From positions 124,001 to 188,000 of the forward strand of contig NZ_JAIUJY010000007.1 of assembly GCF_020166105.1 (NCBI RefSeq): a stretch of DNA of 64,000 nucleotides. Direction: 5' to 3'. Of the stretch, positions 10,857-19,750 are shown piece after piece. The notes under the pieces were generated by a model that was given only the letters and a program-made list of their open reading frames with translations, ran no database searches and was not told the origin of the DNA. This stretch comes from Blastococcus sp. LR1. GTDB lineage: Bacteria; Actinomycetota; Actinomycetes; Mycobacteriales; Geodermatophilaceae. Numbering within the stretch: the stretch's first letter is position 1; each line of letters starts with the position of its first letter. The position numbers and the translations under genes are program-made.

Positions 10857-11471
10857 GTGAGTGCTCCGCAGCAGCCTGCGACCGACATCCAGCCCGCCCT
10901 GCCCGACGCCGACGCCGGAAGCGACGACGCCGTCGTGGAGGACCTCGACGTCGACACGGACCTCGACACGGACGTGGCCGGAGGGACGGAAGGGGCCAAG
11001 GGGTCGGGCGACGACCTCCTGGTCCAGGAGGGCGACGTCGCCGGTGACTACCTCGAGCGGCTCCTGGACATCCTGGACGTCGACGGGGACATCGACCTGG
11101 ACGTCGAGGGCGACCGGGCGTCGGTCGCCATCGTCGGCGGACGGTTGAACGACCTGATCGGCCCCGACGGCGCCACGCTCGAGGCGCTGCAGGAGCTCAC
11201 CCGGCTGGCCGTGGCCCAGTCCACCGGTGTCCGCAGCCGGCTGATGCTCGACGTGGGCGGTTACCGGGCCAAGCGGCGCTCCGACCTCACCGCTCTGGCC
11301 GGCGACACCGCGGGACGGGTGGCCTCCAGTGGTCAGCCGGAGCGGATGAGCCCGATGAATCCGTTCGAGCGCAAGGTCGTCCACGACGTCATCGCCTCGG
11401 TGGCCGGCGTGCACAGCGAGTCGGAGGGCGAGGAGCCCAACCGTCGCGTCGTGGTCCTGCCGGACAAGTGA
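10857..11471 (+). CDS. khpB: RNA-binding KH/R3H protein KhpB (Jag/SpoIIIJ-associated)
   Basis: Jag-type RNA-binding protein that commonly follows yidC. The 204-residue protein has a strongly acidic first 60 residues (DLDVDTDLDTDVAGG), a KH-like domain with IVGGRLNDLIGPDGATLEALQEL, and an R3H domain at the end (MNPFERKVVHDVIA...NRRVVVLP). GTG start with GGGAGGA 8 nt upstream. It overlaps rsmG by 4 nt. The precise role in Actinobacteria is not established; RNA binding is a family-level statement. Confidence 0.92.
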   Translation: MSAPQQPATDIQPALPDADAGSDDAVVEDLDVDTDLDTDVAGGTEGAKGSGDDLLVQEGDVAGDYLERLLDILDVDGDIDLDVEGDRASVAIVGGRLNDLIGPDGATLEALQELTRLAVAQSTGVRSRLMLDVGGYRAKRRSDLTALAGDTAGRVASSGQPERMSPMNPFERKVVHDVIASVAGVHSESEGEEPNRRVVVLPDK

Positions 11472-12160
11472 GCGAGGGTCCAACCGCCGGGGACCGCCCG
11501 AGCGGCGGCCCCGGCCTCCCGCCGGAGCCGCCCGCCGTAGCGGAGTCGGTGTTCGGGGACGCTCTTCCACTGGCCCGGCAGTACGTGGCCAGGCTCGCCA
11601 CCGACGGGGTGACCCGGGGCCTCATCGGCCCGCGGGAGGTGTCTCGCCTCTGGGAGCGGCACGTCCTCAACAGCGCAGCCGTGGCCGAGGCCGTTCCGTC
11701 CGGTGCCCGCGTCGTCGACGTGGGCAGTGGCGCAGGCCTTCCGGGCATCCCGCTGGGGTTGGCACGTCCCGATCTCACACTGACGCTGGTGGAGCCGATG
11801 GCCCGCCGGGTGGAGTTCCTCGAGGAGGCCGTCGCCGAGCTCGGGGACGCCGTGTCGTCCTGGCGTGTGGTCCGAGGGCGTGCGGAGGACCGCTCGGTCA
11901 TCTCCGCCGTGGGCCCCGTGGACGTCGTCACCGCGCGGGCCGTCGCACCGCTGCCCCGCCTCGTCGCGTGGTGCCGCGGTCTGCTGCGCCCGGGCGCCCA
12001 GCTGGTGGCCCTCGTCGGATCGCGGGCACTGGAGGAGCTCCCGCAGCTGCTCCCGGAGCTCCGTGCCGCGGGAATGCGGGACATCGAGCCGCGGGCCGTC
12101 GGTGCATCGCTGGGCGACGCTGCCACTACCGTGGTGGTCATGACGCGTGGAGACCGGTGA
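11468..12160 (+). CDS. rsmG: 16S rRNA (guanine527-N7) methyltransferase RsmG (GidB)
   Basis: Methylates G527 of 16S rRNA using S-adenosylmethionine. The 230-residue protein contains the family motifs LWERHVLNSAAVAE, VVDVGSGAGLPGIPLGLARPDL (SAM-binding loop) and VTARAVAPLPRLVAWC. It starts with GTG in a GTGA overlap with the khpB stop and is followed by a 142-nt gap containing two parS sites and then parA. Confidence 0.95.
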   Translation: MSEGPTAGDRPSGGPGLPPEPPAVAESVFGDALPLARQYVARLATDGVTRGLIGPREVSRLWERHVLNSAAVAEAVPSGARVVDVGSGAGLPGIPLGLARPDLTLTLVEPMARRVEFLEEAVAELGDAVSSWRVVRGRAEDRSVISAVGPVDVVTARAVAPLPRLVAWCRGLLRPGAQLVALVGSRALEELPQLLPELRAAGMRDIEPRAVGASLGDAATTVVVMTRGDR

Positions 12161-12232
12161 CGTCAGGCTTCCGGCCGCCCGCAGGGCCCCGCAGCGAGCT
12201 CGCGAGCTGTGGGGGGCGGGGGGTCCCTAAGC

Positions 12233-12248
12233 TGTTCCACGTGGAACA
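12233..12248. promoter_or_regulatory. parS: parS centromere site 1
   Basis: TGTTCCACGTGGAACA is a perfect 16-bp palindrome with the CACGTG core of the universal parS TGTTTCACGTGAAACA, differing by one symmetric change. It is the ParB-loading site and lies 55 nt upstream of parA. Confidence 0.93.
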
Positions 12249-12265
12249 GGACCAGATGCCCACCC

Positions 12266-12281
12266 CGTTCCACGTGAAACG
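12266..12281. promoter_or_regulatory. parS: parS centromere site 2
   Basis: CGTTCCACGTGAAACG is a second near-perfect parS palindrome, 33 bp from site 1 centre to centre and 21 nt before the parA start. Its position could let ParB influence parAB expression. Confidence 0.9.
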
Positions 12282-12302
12282 CGCGCAGAGGAAGGACCCG
12301 CG

Positions 12303-13355
12303 ATGAGCGACCCGGGCGAGCGGCTGCGCAGCAGCCTCGCCGCCGACCAGTCGTCCGCCTCCTCCTACGGCATGGGTGACTTCGACAGCCCCATCGCGAT
12401 GGAGGCGCTGCGCGCCACCCGCGTGCTGCACGCGGCGCACCAGGAGCCCTTCCCGGCGCCGGGGCGGATCCGGGTCATCACCATCGCGAACCAGAAGGGC
12501 GGGGTCGGCAAGACCACGTCCACGGTGAACCTGGGCGTCGCGCTCGCCCTCTACGGCCTGCGCACGCTGGTCATCGACCTGGACCCCCAGGGGAACGCCA
12601 GCACCGCCCTCGGCGTCGAGCACACCGTGGGGACGGCGTCCATCTACGACGCCCTGGTCGGCGACAGCACCCTCTCCGAGGTCGTGCACCCGACGACGGC
12701 CAGCCCCAACCTCTTCTGCGTCCCGGCCACCATCGACCTGGCCGGCGCGGAGATCGAGCTCGTCTCCGTCGTCGCCCGCGAGCACCGCCTCCGCCGGGCG
12801 ATCGAGTCCTACGTCGCGGCCCTCCCCCAGGAGAAGCGCCCGCACTACGTCCTCATCGACTGCCCGCCGTCGCTGGGTCTGCTCACGTTGAACGCGCTGG
12901 TGGCCGGCGACGAGGTGCTCATCCCGATCCAGTGCGAGTACTACGCGCTCGAGGGCCTCGGGCAGCTGCTCAACAACATCGACCTGGTCCGGCAGCACCT
13001 GAATCCCGGCATCGCGGTCCGCACCATCCTGCTGACCATGTACGACGGCCGAACCAAGCTCGCCGACCAGGTGGCCGACGAGGTGCGCAACCACTTCGGC
13101 GACGTCGTCCTCGAGGCGGTCATCCCGCGCAACGTCCGGGTGTCGGAGGCGCCGGGGTACGGCCAGTCCGTCCTCACCTACGACCCGGGCTCGCGCGGGT
13201 CGACCAGCTACGTGGAGGCGGCTCGCGAGCTCGCCCACCGCGGTGTCGAGCTGAAGCCGCTGGACGCCGCCACGGGTGGCCCGGGCGCCACCCCGGTCGG
13301 CGCGCTGGCGTTCGGCGAGACGGCCGAGCCGTTCCGCACCGAGAGTTCCCAGTGA
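12303..13355 (+). CDS. parA: Chromosome-partitioning ATPase ParA
   Basis: Deviant Walker ATPase that moves ParB-parS complexes apart. The 350-residue protein has an N-terminal extension of about 55 residues, then [24 protein letters not shown] (deviant Walker A from about residue 63), [15 protein letters not shown], and [17 protein letters not shown] (Walker B). ATG start with GAGGAAGG upstream. It directly follows two parS sites and is followed by parB after 25 nt, the standard parABS arrangement near the origin. Confidence 0.97.
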   Translation: MSDPGERLRSSLAADQSSASSYGMGDFDSPIAMEALRATRVLHAAHQEPFPAPGRIRVITIANQKGGVGKTTSTVNLGVALALYGLRTLVIDLDPQGNASTALGVEHTVGTASIYDALVGDSTLSEVVHPTTASPNLFCVPATIDLAGAEIELVSVVAREHRLRRAIESYVAALPQEKRPHYVLIDCPPSLGLLTLNALVAGDEVLIPIQCEYYALEGLGQLLNNIDLVRQHLNPGIAVRTILLTMYDGRTKLADQVADEVRNHFGDVVLEAVIPRNVRVSEAPGYGQSVLTYDPGSRGSTSYVEAARELAHRGVELKPLDAATGGPGATPVGALAFGETAEPFRTESSQ

Positions 13356-13380
13356 GCACCACTCCCGACGAGGAGCAGTC

Positions 13381-14433
13381 ATGACGAAGCGAGGCGGACT
13401 GGGACGCGGCCTGGCGGCGCTCATCCCGACGGGTCCCGCGCCGACCCCGGCACCGGTTCCCGCGCCGGAGCCGGCTGCCGACTCCCCCTCGACGCACTCC
13501 CCGTCGACGGAGTCCGCGCGGACCGCTGAGGGCTCTGCGGACTCCCCGGCACCGGCCCCGGCAGTCAGCCTGGTGCCGGCGCCCGCTCCCGAGTCGACGA
13601 ACCAGGCGGTGGGAGTTCCTGGCGCCCAGCTCCGCGAGGTGGGTGTCGACGACGTCGTCCCCAACCCGAAGCAGCCGCGCCAGGTCTTCGACGACGAGGC
13701 GCTGGAGGAGCTGACCCACAGCGTCCGCGAGTTCGGCCTGCTGCAGCCGATCGTGGTCCGCGAGGCCGCGGACGGCCGGTACGAGCTCATCATGGGCGAG
13801 CGCCGGCTGCGGGCCTCGCGCGCTGCCGGGCTGGAGACCGTTCCGGCGATCGTCCGCGACACCACGGACGACGCGATGCTCCGCGACGCCCTCCTGGAGA
13901 ACATCCACCGGGTCCAGCTGAACCCGCTGGAGGAGGCCGCGGCATACCAGCAGCTGCTGGAGGAGTTCGGCGCCACCCACGAGGAGCTGGCCAGCCGCAT
14001 CGGCCGCAGCCGCTCGCAGGTCACCAACACCATCCGGCTGATGAAGCTGCCGGTGAAGGTGCAGACCCGCGTCGCCGCCGGGGTCATCTCCGCGGGGCAC
14101 GCCCGCGCCCTCCTCGGGCTGCACGACCCGGCGGCGCAGGACGCACTGGCGACCCGGATCGTCGCGGAAGGGCTCTCCGTCCGGGCGACCGAGGAGGCGG
14201 TGGCCATGGCCGCCGCCGAGGAGCCGGCCTCCAAGCGGCGCACCCGACGGATCTCCGCGCCCGGTGTCGAGGAGCTGGGATCCCGGCTCTCCGACATGTT
14301 CGAGACCAAGGTCAAGATCCAGATCGGCCGCTCCAAGGGCAAGATCGTCGTCGAGTTCGGATCCGTCGACGACCTCCAGCGCATCATCGGTGTCATGGCT
14401 CCGGACATCACCGGGCGCCGAACCGAGGGCTGA
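13381..14433 (+). CDS. parB: Chromosome-partitioning protein ParB
   Basis: CTP-dependent DNA clamp that loads at parS and spreads. The 350-residue protein begins [15 protein letters not shown], the peptide typical of ParB N-termini that contact ParA, continues with a low-complexity proline/alanine linker, and has the ParB core: [32 protein letters not shown] (ParB/CTP box, about residue 138), [17 protein letters not shown] and a helix-turn-helix ([21 protein letters not shown]). ATG start with GAGGAG upstream. It converges on the ddl-like gene across a strong terminator. Confidence 0.97.
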   Translation: MTKRGGLGRGLAALIPTGPAPTPAPVPAPEPAADSPSTHSPSTESARTAEGSADSPAPAPAVSLVPAPAPESTNQAVGVPGAQLREVGVDDVVPNPKQPRQVFDDEALEELTHSVREFGLLQPIVVREAADGRYELIMGERRLRASRAAGLETVPAIVRDTTDDAMLRDALLENIHRVQLNPLEEAAAYQQLLEEFGATHEELASRIGRSRSQVTNTIRLMKLPVKVQTRVAAGVISAGHARALLGLHDPAAQDALATRIVAEGLSVRATEEAVAMAAAEEPASKRRTRRISAPGVEELGSRLSDMFETKVKIQIGRSKGKIVVEFGSVDDLQRIIGVMAPDITGRRTEG

Positions 14434-14446
14434 GACCCCGTACACC

Positions 14447-14487
14447 GCAACGGGGGCCTTACGTCACTGACGCAAGGCCCCCGTTGC
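14447..14487. terminator. Bidirectional terminator between parB and the ddl-like gene
   Basis: GCAACGGGGGCCTTACGTCA is mirrored by TGACGCAAGGCCCCCGTTGC, giving a nearly perfect 20-bp stem with almost no loop between two convergent genes. There is no long T-run, but the stem is very stable and works in both directions. Confidence 0.85.
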
Positions 14488-14504
14488 GTGTGGTGCTGAT
14501 GCGG

Positions 14505-15500
14505 TTATCGGGCGCTCTCCGCGCGGCGGGCCAGGAGCTGGGCGAGCACGTCGCCGAGCTCGTGTCCGGCGGCCTCGACGGCCATCGGGAACATCGACGT
14601 CTCGGTCAGGCCCGGGGAGACGTTCACCTCGAGGAAGTGCACCTCGCCGTCGGGCGTGACGATGGCGTCCGTGCGGGAGAGGTCGGCGAGACCCAGCACC
14701 TCGTGCACCCGGACCGCCAGCGCCGCCGCGCGCTCGGCGACGGCGTCGTCGATCCGGGCCGGCGCGTGGTACTCGGTGATGCCGGGGGTGTACCGGGAGG
14801 TGTAGTCGAAGACGCCGGATGCCGGCTCGATCTCGACGGCCGGGAGCGCCTGCGGCCCCTCCCCCAGGTCGACGACCGCCAGCGCCAGCTCGACGCCGTC
14901 GACGTACCGCTCCACCATGACGGTGTCGCCGTAGGCGAAGCAGCTGACCATGGCGGCCGGGAGGTCCTCGACCCGGCTCACCTTCTGGACGCCGAGGGCG
15001 GAGCCACCGGACGCGGGCTTCACCATCAGCGGAAGACCCAGCCGGGCCACCATGAGGTCCAGCACCGCGCCCGCGCCGAGCTCGCGGAAGGTGCTGTGCG
15101 GCAGCGCCACCCAGTCAGGAGTCGTCACCCCGGCCGAGCGCACCACGGACTTGGCCGCGGGCTTGTCCCAGGCCAGCCGGCAGGCCGATGCGGGTGAGCC
15201 GACATAGGGGACGCCGGCCAGGTCGAGGACCGCACGCAGCGCGCCGTCCTCCCCCGTCGCGCCGTGCAGCGCGATGAAGACGGCGTCGGCCGGGGCCGCG
15301 GCCAGGCCGGGGAGCAGCTCGGCGTCGGCATCACGCAGTTCGGCGTCCAGCCCTGCCCGGGTGAGCTCCTCGACCACCTGCGTCCCGGAGGAGAGGCTGA
15401 CCTCCCGTTCGAAGGTCAGCCCACCGGCCAGGACGACGGCGCGCAGCGGGTGCGACCTGGTCGCTGCTGCGGGCTCTGCTGCGGGCGCGCTCTCGCTCAT
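14505..15500 (-). CDS. D-alanine--D-alanine ligase-like ATP-grasp protein
   Basis: A 331-residue ATP-grasp ligase resembling Ddl, which joins two D-alanines for peptidoglycan precursors. Visible motifs are VVLAGGLTFEREVSLSSGTQV, ALHGATGEDGALRAVLDLAGVPYVGS, LPLMVKPASGGSALGVQ (ATP grasp) and the metal/substrate region VHFLEVNVSPGLTETSMFP. The start overlaps the aminotransferase stop by 4 nt (ATGA). Actinobacteria often carry such a ddl-like gene next to parB in addition to a ddl elsewhere, so whether this one is the main Ddl cannot be told. Confidence 0.85.
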   Translation of the reverse strand: MSESAPAAEPAAATRSHPLRAVVLAGGLTFEREVSLSSGTQVVEELTRAGLDAELRDADAELLPGLAAAPADAVFIALHGATGEDGALRAVLDLAGVPYVGSPASACRLAWDKPAAKSVVRSAGVTTPDWVALPHSTFRELGAGAVLDLMVARLGLPLMVKPASGGSALGVQKVSRVEDLPAAMVSCFAYGDTVMVERYVDGVELALAVVDLGEGPQALPAVEIEPASGVFDYTSRYTPGITEYHAPARIDDAVAERAAALAVRVHEVLGLADLSRTDAIVTPDGEVHFLEVNVSPGLTETSMFPMAVEAAGHELGDVLAQLLARRAESAR

Positions 15501-16921
15501 CGGCCGTCCTCGAAGGTGTCGCTGTTCGCCGGGCCCACCATCGACTCCGCGTCGTGGCCGCTGCCCGGGGGGATGGCCCGGAACGTACCGGTGTCGACCC
15601 GGTCGAAGGTGGAATGCAGGTCCAGTTCGGCCTCGATGACGCGCGCCAGCCGGCGGACGCCCTCCCGGATCTTGTCGGGCTCCGGGTAGCAGTAGGACAG
15701 GCGCATGTACTCCTGGCCGTTGCCGTCGGCGAAGAAGCCGATGCCCGGAACGTAGGCGACGTGCGCCGCGACCGCGCGCGGCTGCATCAGCTTGGCGTCC
15801 AGGCCGTGCGGCAGCTTCAGCCAGACGTAGAAGCCGCCCTTCGGCTGGGTCCAGACCGTGCCGGCCGGCATGAGCGCGGAGAGTGACTCGAGGGTCGCGT
15901 CCCGCCGCTCCCGGTACAGCTCGGAGAAGACCTTGATCTGCTCGCGCCAGGGCTGGGTGTCGAGGTACCGGGCGACGGCGTACTGGGTCAGCGACGGCGG
16001 GCAGAGGACCTGCGCCTCGGTGGCCAGCACCAGCTTCTCGCGGACGGCGAGCGGCGCCAGCACCCAGCCGACGCGGAGCCCGGGGGAGAACGTCTTGGAG
16101 AACGAGCCGAGGTAGATGACCCGCTGGTTGTTGCGGGCCCGCAGGGCGCGCAGCGGCTCCTGCTCGAAGCCGAGGAGGCCGTAGGGGTTGTCCTCGATGA
16201 TCAGCAGGTCGTGCTGCTCGGCGATGGCCATGACCCGCTCGCGGCGCTCCTCGGAGAGGGTGACGCCGGCCGGGTTGTGGAAGTTCGGCACCGTGTACAG
16301 GAACTTGACCCGCTCGCCGGCGGCGCGGCAGTCGGCCAGCGCCTCCTCCAGCGCCTCGGGGATGAGCCCGTCGTCGTCCATGGCGACGTGCCGGACCCGG
16401 GCCTGGGCGGCCTGGAAGACGCCGAGGGCGCCGACGTAGGACGGCCCCTCCGCCAGGATCGTGTCGCCCGGGTCGCAGAACACCCGCGTGATCAGATCCA
16501 GGCCCTGCTGGGAGCCGACGGTGACGACGACCTCGCTCGGGGAGGCGTCGGTGATGCCTTCGAGCGCCATGACGTCGCAGATCCGCTCGCGCAGCCGGGG
16601 GTCGCCCTGGCCGGAGCCGTACTGGAGGGTCTGCGCGCCCATCCCGGACACGAGCTCGCCGATCATCGAGCCGACGGCGTCCAGCGGCAGCGCGGTGACG
16701 GCGGGCATGCCTCCGGCCAGGGAGACGACCTCCGGCCTGCTCACGACGGAGAAGAGGGCGCGGATCTCCGAGGCCTGCATCCCGTGCGTGCGTGCTGCGT
16801 AGCGGTCGGCCAGCGGGTCCAGCCGCGGATGACGCGGAACGACGTGGGGCTGCGCACCAGTGCTCAGGTGCGTGCCCGGCTGACCGGGTCCGGCAGGCGT
16901 GCCGGGCGGGAGGGTGACCAC
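15497..16921 (-). CDS. PLP-dependent aminotransferase, class I/II
   Basis: A 474-residue fold-type I aminotransferase of the 2-aminoadipate/kynurenine-like group. Motifs: ASEIRALFSVVSRPEVVSLAGGMP at the start of the domain, LQYGSGQGDPRLRERI, VTVGSQQGLDLITRVF, IIEDNPYGLLGFE, and the Schiff-base lysine in YLGSFSKTFSPGLRVGW. The substrate cannot be deduced. GTG at 16921 is chosen because TACACT sits on the minus strand 7 nt upstream, the spacing of a leaderless promoter, and because shorter starts would cut the conserved N-terminal arm. It is coupled to the ddl-like gene. Confidence 0.88.
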   Translation of the reverse strand: MVTLPPGTPAGPGQPGTHLSTGAQPHVVPRHPRLDPLADRYAARTHGMQASEIRALFSVVSRPEVVSLAGGMPAVTALPLDAVGSMIGELVSGMGAQTLQYGSGQGDPRLRERICDVMALEGITDASPSEVVVTVGSQQGLDLITRVFCDPGDTILAEGPSYVGALGVFQAAQARVRHVAMDDDGLIPEALEEALADCRAAGERVKFLYTVPNFHNPAGVTLSEERRERVMAIAEQHDLLIIEDNPYGLLGFEQEPLRALRARNNQRVIYLGSFSKTFSPGLRVGWVLAPLAVREKLVLATEAQVLCPPSLTQYAVARYLDTQPWREQIKVFSELYRERRDATLESLSALMPAGTVWTQPKGGFYVWLKLPHGLDAKLMQPRAVAAHVAYVPGIGFFADGNGQEYMRLSYCYPEPDKIREGVRRLARVIEAELDLHSTFDRVDTGTFRAIPPGSGHDAESMVGPANSDTFEDGR

Positions 16922-16928
16922 CTTGAGG

Positions 16929-16934
16929 AGTGTA
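16929..16934 (-). promoter_or_regulatory. Leaderless -10 element of the aminotransferase gene
   Basis: TACACT on the minus strand ends 7 nt before the GTG at 16921, so transcription would begin at the start codon. No Shine-Dalgarno is present there. Confidence 0.6.
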
Positions 16935-16952
16935 TGCCCGCCCGGATCCGGC

Positions 16953-18107
16953 TCAGACGCCCGTGGGCAGCTGGAAGGTGCCGGTCGGCGGGTCCGCCTC
17001 GGCGGGGAGGTAGAGGCGCTGCACGGCGGCCAGGACGGCGTGCGCGATGGCACTGCGGACGCGGGCGTCCAGCAGCAGCAGCCGGTCCACCGGATGGGAG
17101 AGGTATCCGCAGTCCAGCCGCACGGCAGGCATCCGGGTCATGCGCAGCAGGTCCCAGGTCTTGGGGTGCGACCCGAGGTCGAGCAGACCGGTGCGCGCGA
17201 CGACCTCCCGGCGCACGAGATCGGCGAACTCCTCCCCCACCGTCGAGGAGGCCCCGGACCCGGTGCCGTAGTAGTAGCCGGCGACGCCGCGCGCGTGCTC
17301 GGAGTCGTGCGCGTCCATGTGCAGCGAGATGAACAGGTCGGCGCGGGCGTCGTTGGCGAACCTGGTCCGCTCGGCGTGGTCGGGGTTCTGCGATCGTCCC
17401 CGGGTGAGGTAGACGGTGGCGCCGGCGGCGGCCAGCCGGCCCTCGATCCGGGAGGCGAGGTCGAAGACCAGGTCGGCCTCGGTGGTCTCCCCCGCGGCGA
17501 ACCCGCTCTCGGGGCCGCCGTGGCCGGGGTCGACGACGATCCGCCGGCCGATGAGGTGCGGACCGCTCTCCACGAAGATGGCGCTCTGGCGGAGCAGCTG
17601 GGGACGGCCGCCGGTGACCTTGCGGCCGAGCTGGCGGAGCGCACGCAGCGTGGCCGGCCCGCAGGTGCCGTCGGAGGTCAGCCCGTAGTCGCGCTGGAAG
17701 GCGCGCAGCCCGGTCTCGGTCTCCGGTCCCAGGATGCCGTCGGCCCGCCCGGCGTCGTACCCGAGCTCGAGCAACCGCTCCTGCAGGTTGGTGACGTCGT
17801 CGCCGCGCATGGGGCGCTCCGGGTCGAACCGCAGCAGCCGGTCACCCAGCGACCAGCGGGCCTCGCTCAGCGCGCGGTAGGTCTCCTCGCCGACCCGGCC
17901 GTCCACCGACAGCCCGCGGACCTGCTGGAAGTGGCGGACGGCGAGTTCGGTGGGGGCGTCGTACTCAGCGGCCTCCAGGGGCGCCTCGACGCCGTCGGAA
18001 GCGGCCGGCGGCAGGAGGCCCAGGCTGCGCAAGGCGGCGTGGACATCAGCCACCGCTGGACCACGGTCTCCCCGCCTGAGGATCTGCATGCGGCTGTCGG
18101 TTCCCAT
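16953..18107 (-). CDS. cwlM: CwlM-like N-acetylmuramoyl-L-alanine amidase homologue
   Basis: A 384-residue protein with two peptidoglycan-binding-1 repeats (about residues 10-75 and 90-155) and an amidase_3 domain from about 188. In mycobacteria the equivalent CwlM, also beside trx genes, is a cytoplasmic regulator of MurA rather than a secreted hydrolase; consistent with that, no signal peptide is seen. Zinc-binding residues are kept (DPGHGG, TTEADLVFDLA, SLHMDAH), but the position of the catalytic glutamate near the C-terminus reads RLDCGYLS, i.e. aspartate. ATG at 18107 is preferred; ATG at 18089 is possible. Confidence 0.87.
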   Translation of the reverse strand: MGTDSRMQILRRGDRGPAVADVHAALRSLGLLPPAASDGVEAPLEAAEYDAPTELAVRHFQQVRGLSVDGRVGEETYRALSEARWSLGDRLLRFDPERPMRGDDVTNLQERLLELGYDAGRADGILGPETETGLRAFQRDYGLTSDGTCGPATLRALRQLGRKVTGGRPQLLRQSAIFVESGPHLIGRRIVVDPGHGGPESGFAAGETTEADLVFDLASRIEGRLAAAGATVYLTRGRSQNPDHAERTRFANDARADLFISLHMDAHDSEHARGVAGYYYGTGSGASSTVGEEFADLVRREVVARTGLLDLGSHPKTWDLLRMTRMPAVRLDCGYLSHPVDRLLLLDARVRSAIAHAVLAAVQRLYLPAEADPPTGTFQLPTGV

Positions 18108-18180
18108 CGTGTCACCGATTGTCGTCCCTCCATCTGCGAGCGGCCCACCGGGGGCCGTGTCGCTCCCTCCATCACGACGA

Positions 18181-18257
18181 AGGCCCCACCCGTCCGGAGG
18201 ACGGGTGGGGCCTGGGAACTACTCAGCGTGAGCGGCCCGCGAGGGGCCGCGGCTCAC
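18181..18257 (-). terminator. Tandem terminator hairpins after trxA
   Basis: AGGCCCCACCCGTCC (18181-18195) pairs perfectly with GGACGGGTGGGGCCT (18199-18213), a 15-bp stem with a 3-nt loop. A second hairpin, GTGAGC-GGCCC with GGGCC-GCTCAC (18228-18257), overlaps the trxA stop. Both lie between trxA and cwlM on the minus strand. Confidence 0.8.
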
Positions 18258-18580
18258 AGGTAGTCGGCGAGGTCGTTGAGGATCGCGCCCTTGGGCTTGG
18301 CGCCGATGATGCTCTTGACCGGCTTGCCGCCCTGGAAGACCGTCATGGTCGGGATCGACATGACCTGGTAGTCGCGGGCGATCTGCGGGTTCTCGTCGAT
18401 GTTCAGCTTGGCGATGGTGAGCTTCTCGCCGTGCTCGGAGGCGATCTCCTCCAGCACGGGGGCGACCATCTTGCACGGGCCGCACCACTCCGCCCAGAAG
18501 TCGACGAGCACGGGCTTGTCGCTGCCCAGCACGTCGGTGGCGAAGCTGGCGTCGGTGACCGTCACGGTGTTGCCTGCCAT
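18254..18580 (-). CDS. trxA: Thioredoxin
   Basis: Cytosolic disulfide reductase, 108 residues, with the redox motif FWAEWCGPCKMVAPVLEE and the cis-proline segment MSIPTMTVFQGG. GAGGGAG precedes the ATG. It follows trxB on the same strand with a 93-nt gap and forms the thioredoxin system with it. Strong hairpins follow the stop. Confidence 0.97.
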   Translation of the reverse strand: MAGNTVTVTDASFATDVLGSDKPVLVDFWAEWCGPCKMVAPVLEEIASEHGEKLTIAKLNIDENPQIARDYQVMSIPTMTVFQGGKPVKSIIGAKPKGAILNDLADYL

Positions 18581-18673
18581 GGTGGTTCTCCCTCAGATCG
18601 AGTGGCTCGTGGTGCCCACCGGTCCAACCGGGGGCGGGGCGGATCTATGCCCGGGGCGTACCCGGGCGGGGCT

Positions 18674-19699
18674 TCAGCGCTCGTCGAAGGTGTCGGCGAG
18701 CCAGCGCTCGGCGTCGATCGCGGCGGCGGCACCGGTGCCGGCCGAGGTGATGGCCTGGCGGTAGATGTGGTCGACGACGTCACCGCAGGCGAAGACGCCG
18801 TCGATGTTCGTGCGCGTGCTGGGGTGCTCGACCTGCACGTAGCCCTCGTCGTCCAGCTTCAGCTGGCCCGCGAACATCTCGCTGCGGGGATCGTGGCCGA
18901 TCGCCACGAACAGCCCCGTCACCGGAACGGTCTCGGTGCTGCCGCTCGTGGTGTCGGTCAGCTGGACGGCGGAGACGGTGTTCTCGCCGATGACGTCGGT
19001 GACCTGCTTGCCCAGCGCCCAGCGGATCTTCTCGTTGTCCTGCGCGCGCTTGACCATGATCTTGGAGGCCCGGAGCTCCTCGCGGCGGTGCACCACGGTC
19101 ACGCTCTTGGCGAAGCGGGTGAGGAAGGTGGCCTCCTCCATCGCGGAGTCGCCACCGCCGACGACCACGATGTCCTGGTCGCGGAAGAAGAAGCCATCGC
19201 AGGTGGCGCAGGCGGAGACGCCGCGGCCGAGCAGGCGCTGCTCGTTGTCCAGGCCGAGGTACCTGTACTTGGACCCCGTGGCGACGATGACGGCGTGCGC
19301 GAGGTGCACCTGGTCGCCGACCTTCACGACCTTCGGGTTCGCGGTGAGGTCGACCTCGGTGACGTCGGAGGGCACCAGCTCGGCGCCGAACTTCTCCGCC
19401 TGCGTGCGCATGTCGTCCATGAGCTGCGGGCCCTGGATGCCCTCGGGGAAACCGGGGAAGTTCTCGACCTCGGTCGTCGTCATCAGCGCGCCGCCGAACT
19501 GCGAGCCCTCGAACACCAGGGGGTGCAGGTTGGCGCGCGCGGCGTAGGTGGCGGCCGTGTAGCCGGCCGGGCCGGAGCCGATGATGATCAGGTCGCGGAT
19601 GCCGTCGTGCTCCGCCGGCGGGATGACCGGGTCGACGATCTCTTCGGTCGTCACGGCGGGGCCCGGGCTCGGGTTGCTCTCGGTGCTCACGGGGTCCAC
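18674..19699 (-). CDS. trxB: Thioredoxin-disulfide reductase
   Basis: FAD/NADPH flavoenzyme that reduces thioredoxin. The protein (341 residues from the GTG at 19699) has an N-terminal extension of about 35 residues before [21 protein letters not shown] (FAD), the redox centre [26 protein letters not shown] (NADPH) and [10 protein letters not shown] (FAD). The start at 19699 (VDPVSTES) is chosen because TACGAT lies 7 nt upstream as a leaderless promoter; GTG at 19690 is an alternative and the longest frame reaches 19735. Sits 51 nt after the pseudokinase stop. Confidence 0.95.
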   Translation of the reverse strand: MDPVSTESNPSPGPAVTTEEIVDPVIPPAEHDGIRDLIIIGSGPAGYTAATYAARANLHPLVFEGSQFGGALMTTTEVENFPGFPEGIQGPQLMDDMRTQAEKFGAELVPSDVTEVDLTANPKVVKVGDQVHLAHAVIVATGSKYRYLGLDNEQRLLGRGVSACATCDGFFFRDQDIVVVGGGDSAMEEATFLTRFAKSVTVVHRREELRASKIMVKRAQDNEKIRWALGKQVTDVIGENTVSAVQLTDTTSGSTETVPVTGLFVAIGHDPRSEMFAGQLKLDDEGYVQVEHPSTRTNIDGVFACGDVVDHIYRQAITSAGTGAAAAIDAERWLADTFDER

Positions 19700-19706
19700 A
19701 ACGAGG

Positions 19707-19712
19707 ATCGTA
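19707..19712 (-). promoter_or_regulatory. Leaderless -10 element of trxB
   Basis: TACGAT on the minus strand is 7 nt from the GTG at 19699, supporting an own promoter for trxB-trxA inside the murJ-trx block. Confidence 0.55.
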
Positions 19713-19750
19713 GGGGCGGCATTCCCCGTGTCCACCCGCCGGGGAGCGGG

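Noticed and set aside
12187-12214. CCCCGCAG...CTGTGGGG hairpin after rsmG as a terminator.
   Set aside because: Short stem with a wobble pair and a GC-rich loop, no T-run; too weak to list as a feature.
12138-14450. Minus-strand open frame of 770 codons opposite parA and parB.
   Set aside because: No ribosome site and no recognisable domain; parA and parB on the other strand are unambiguous.
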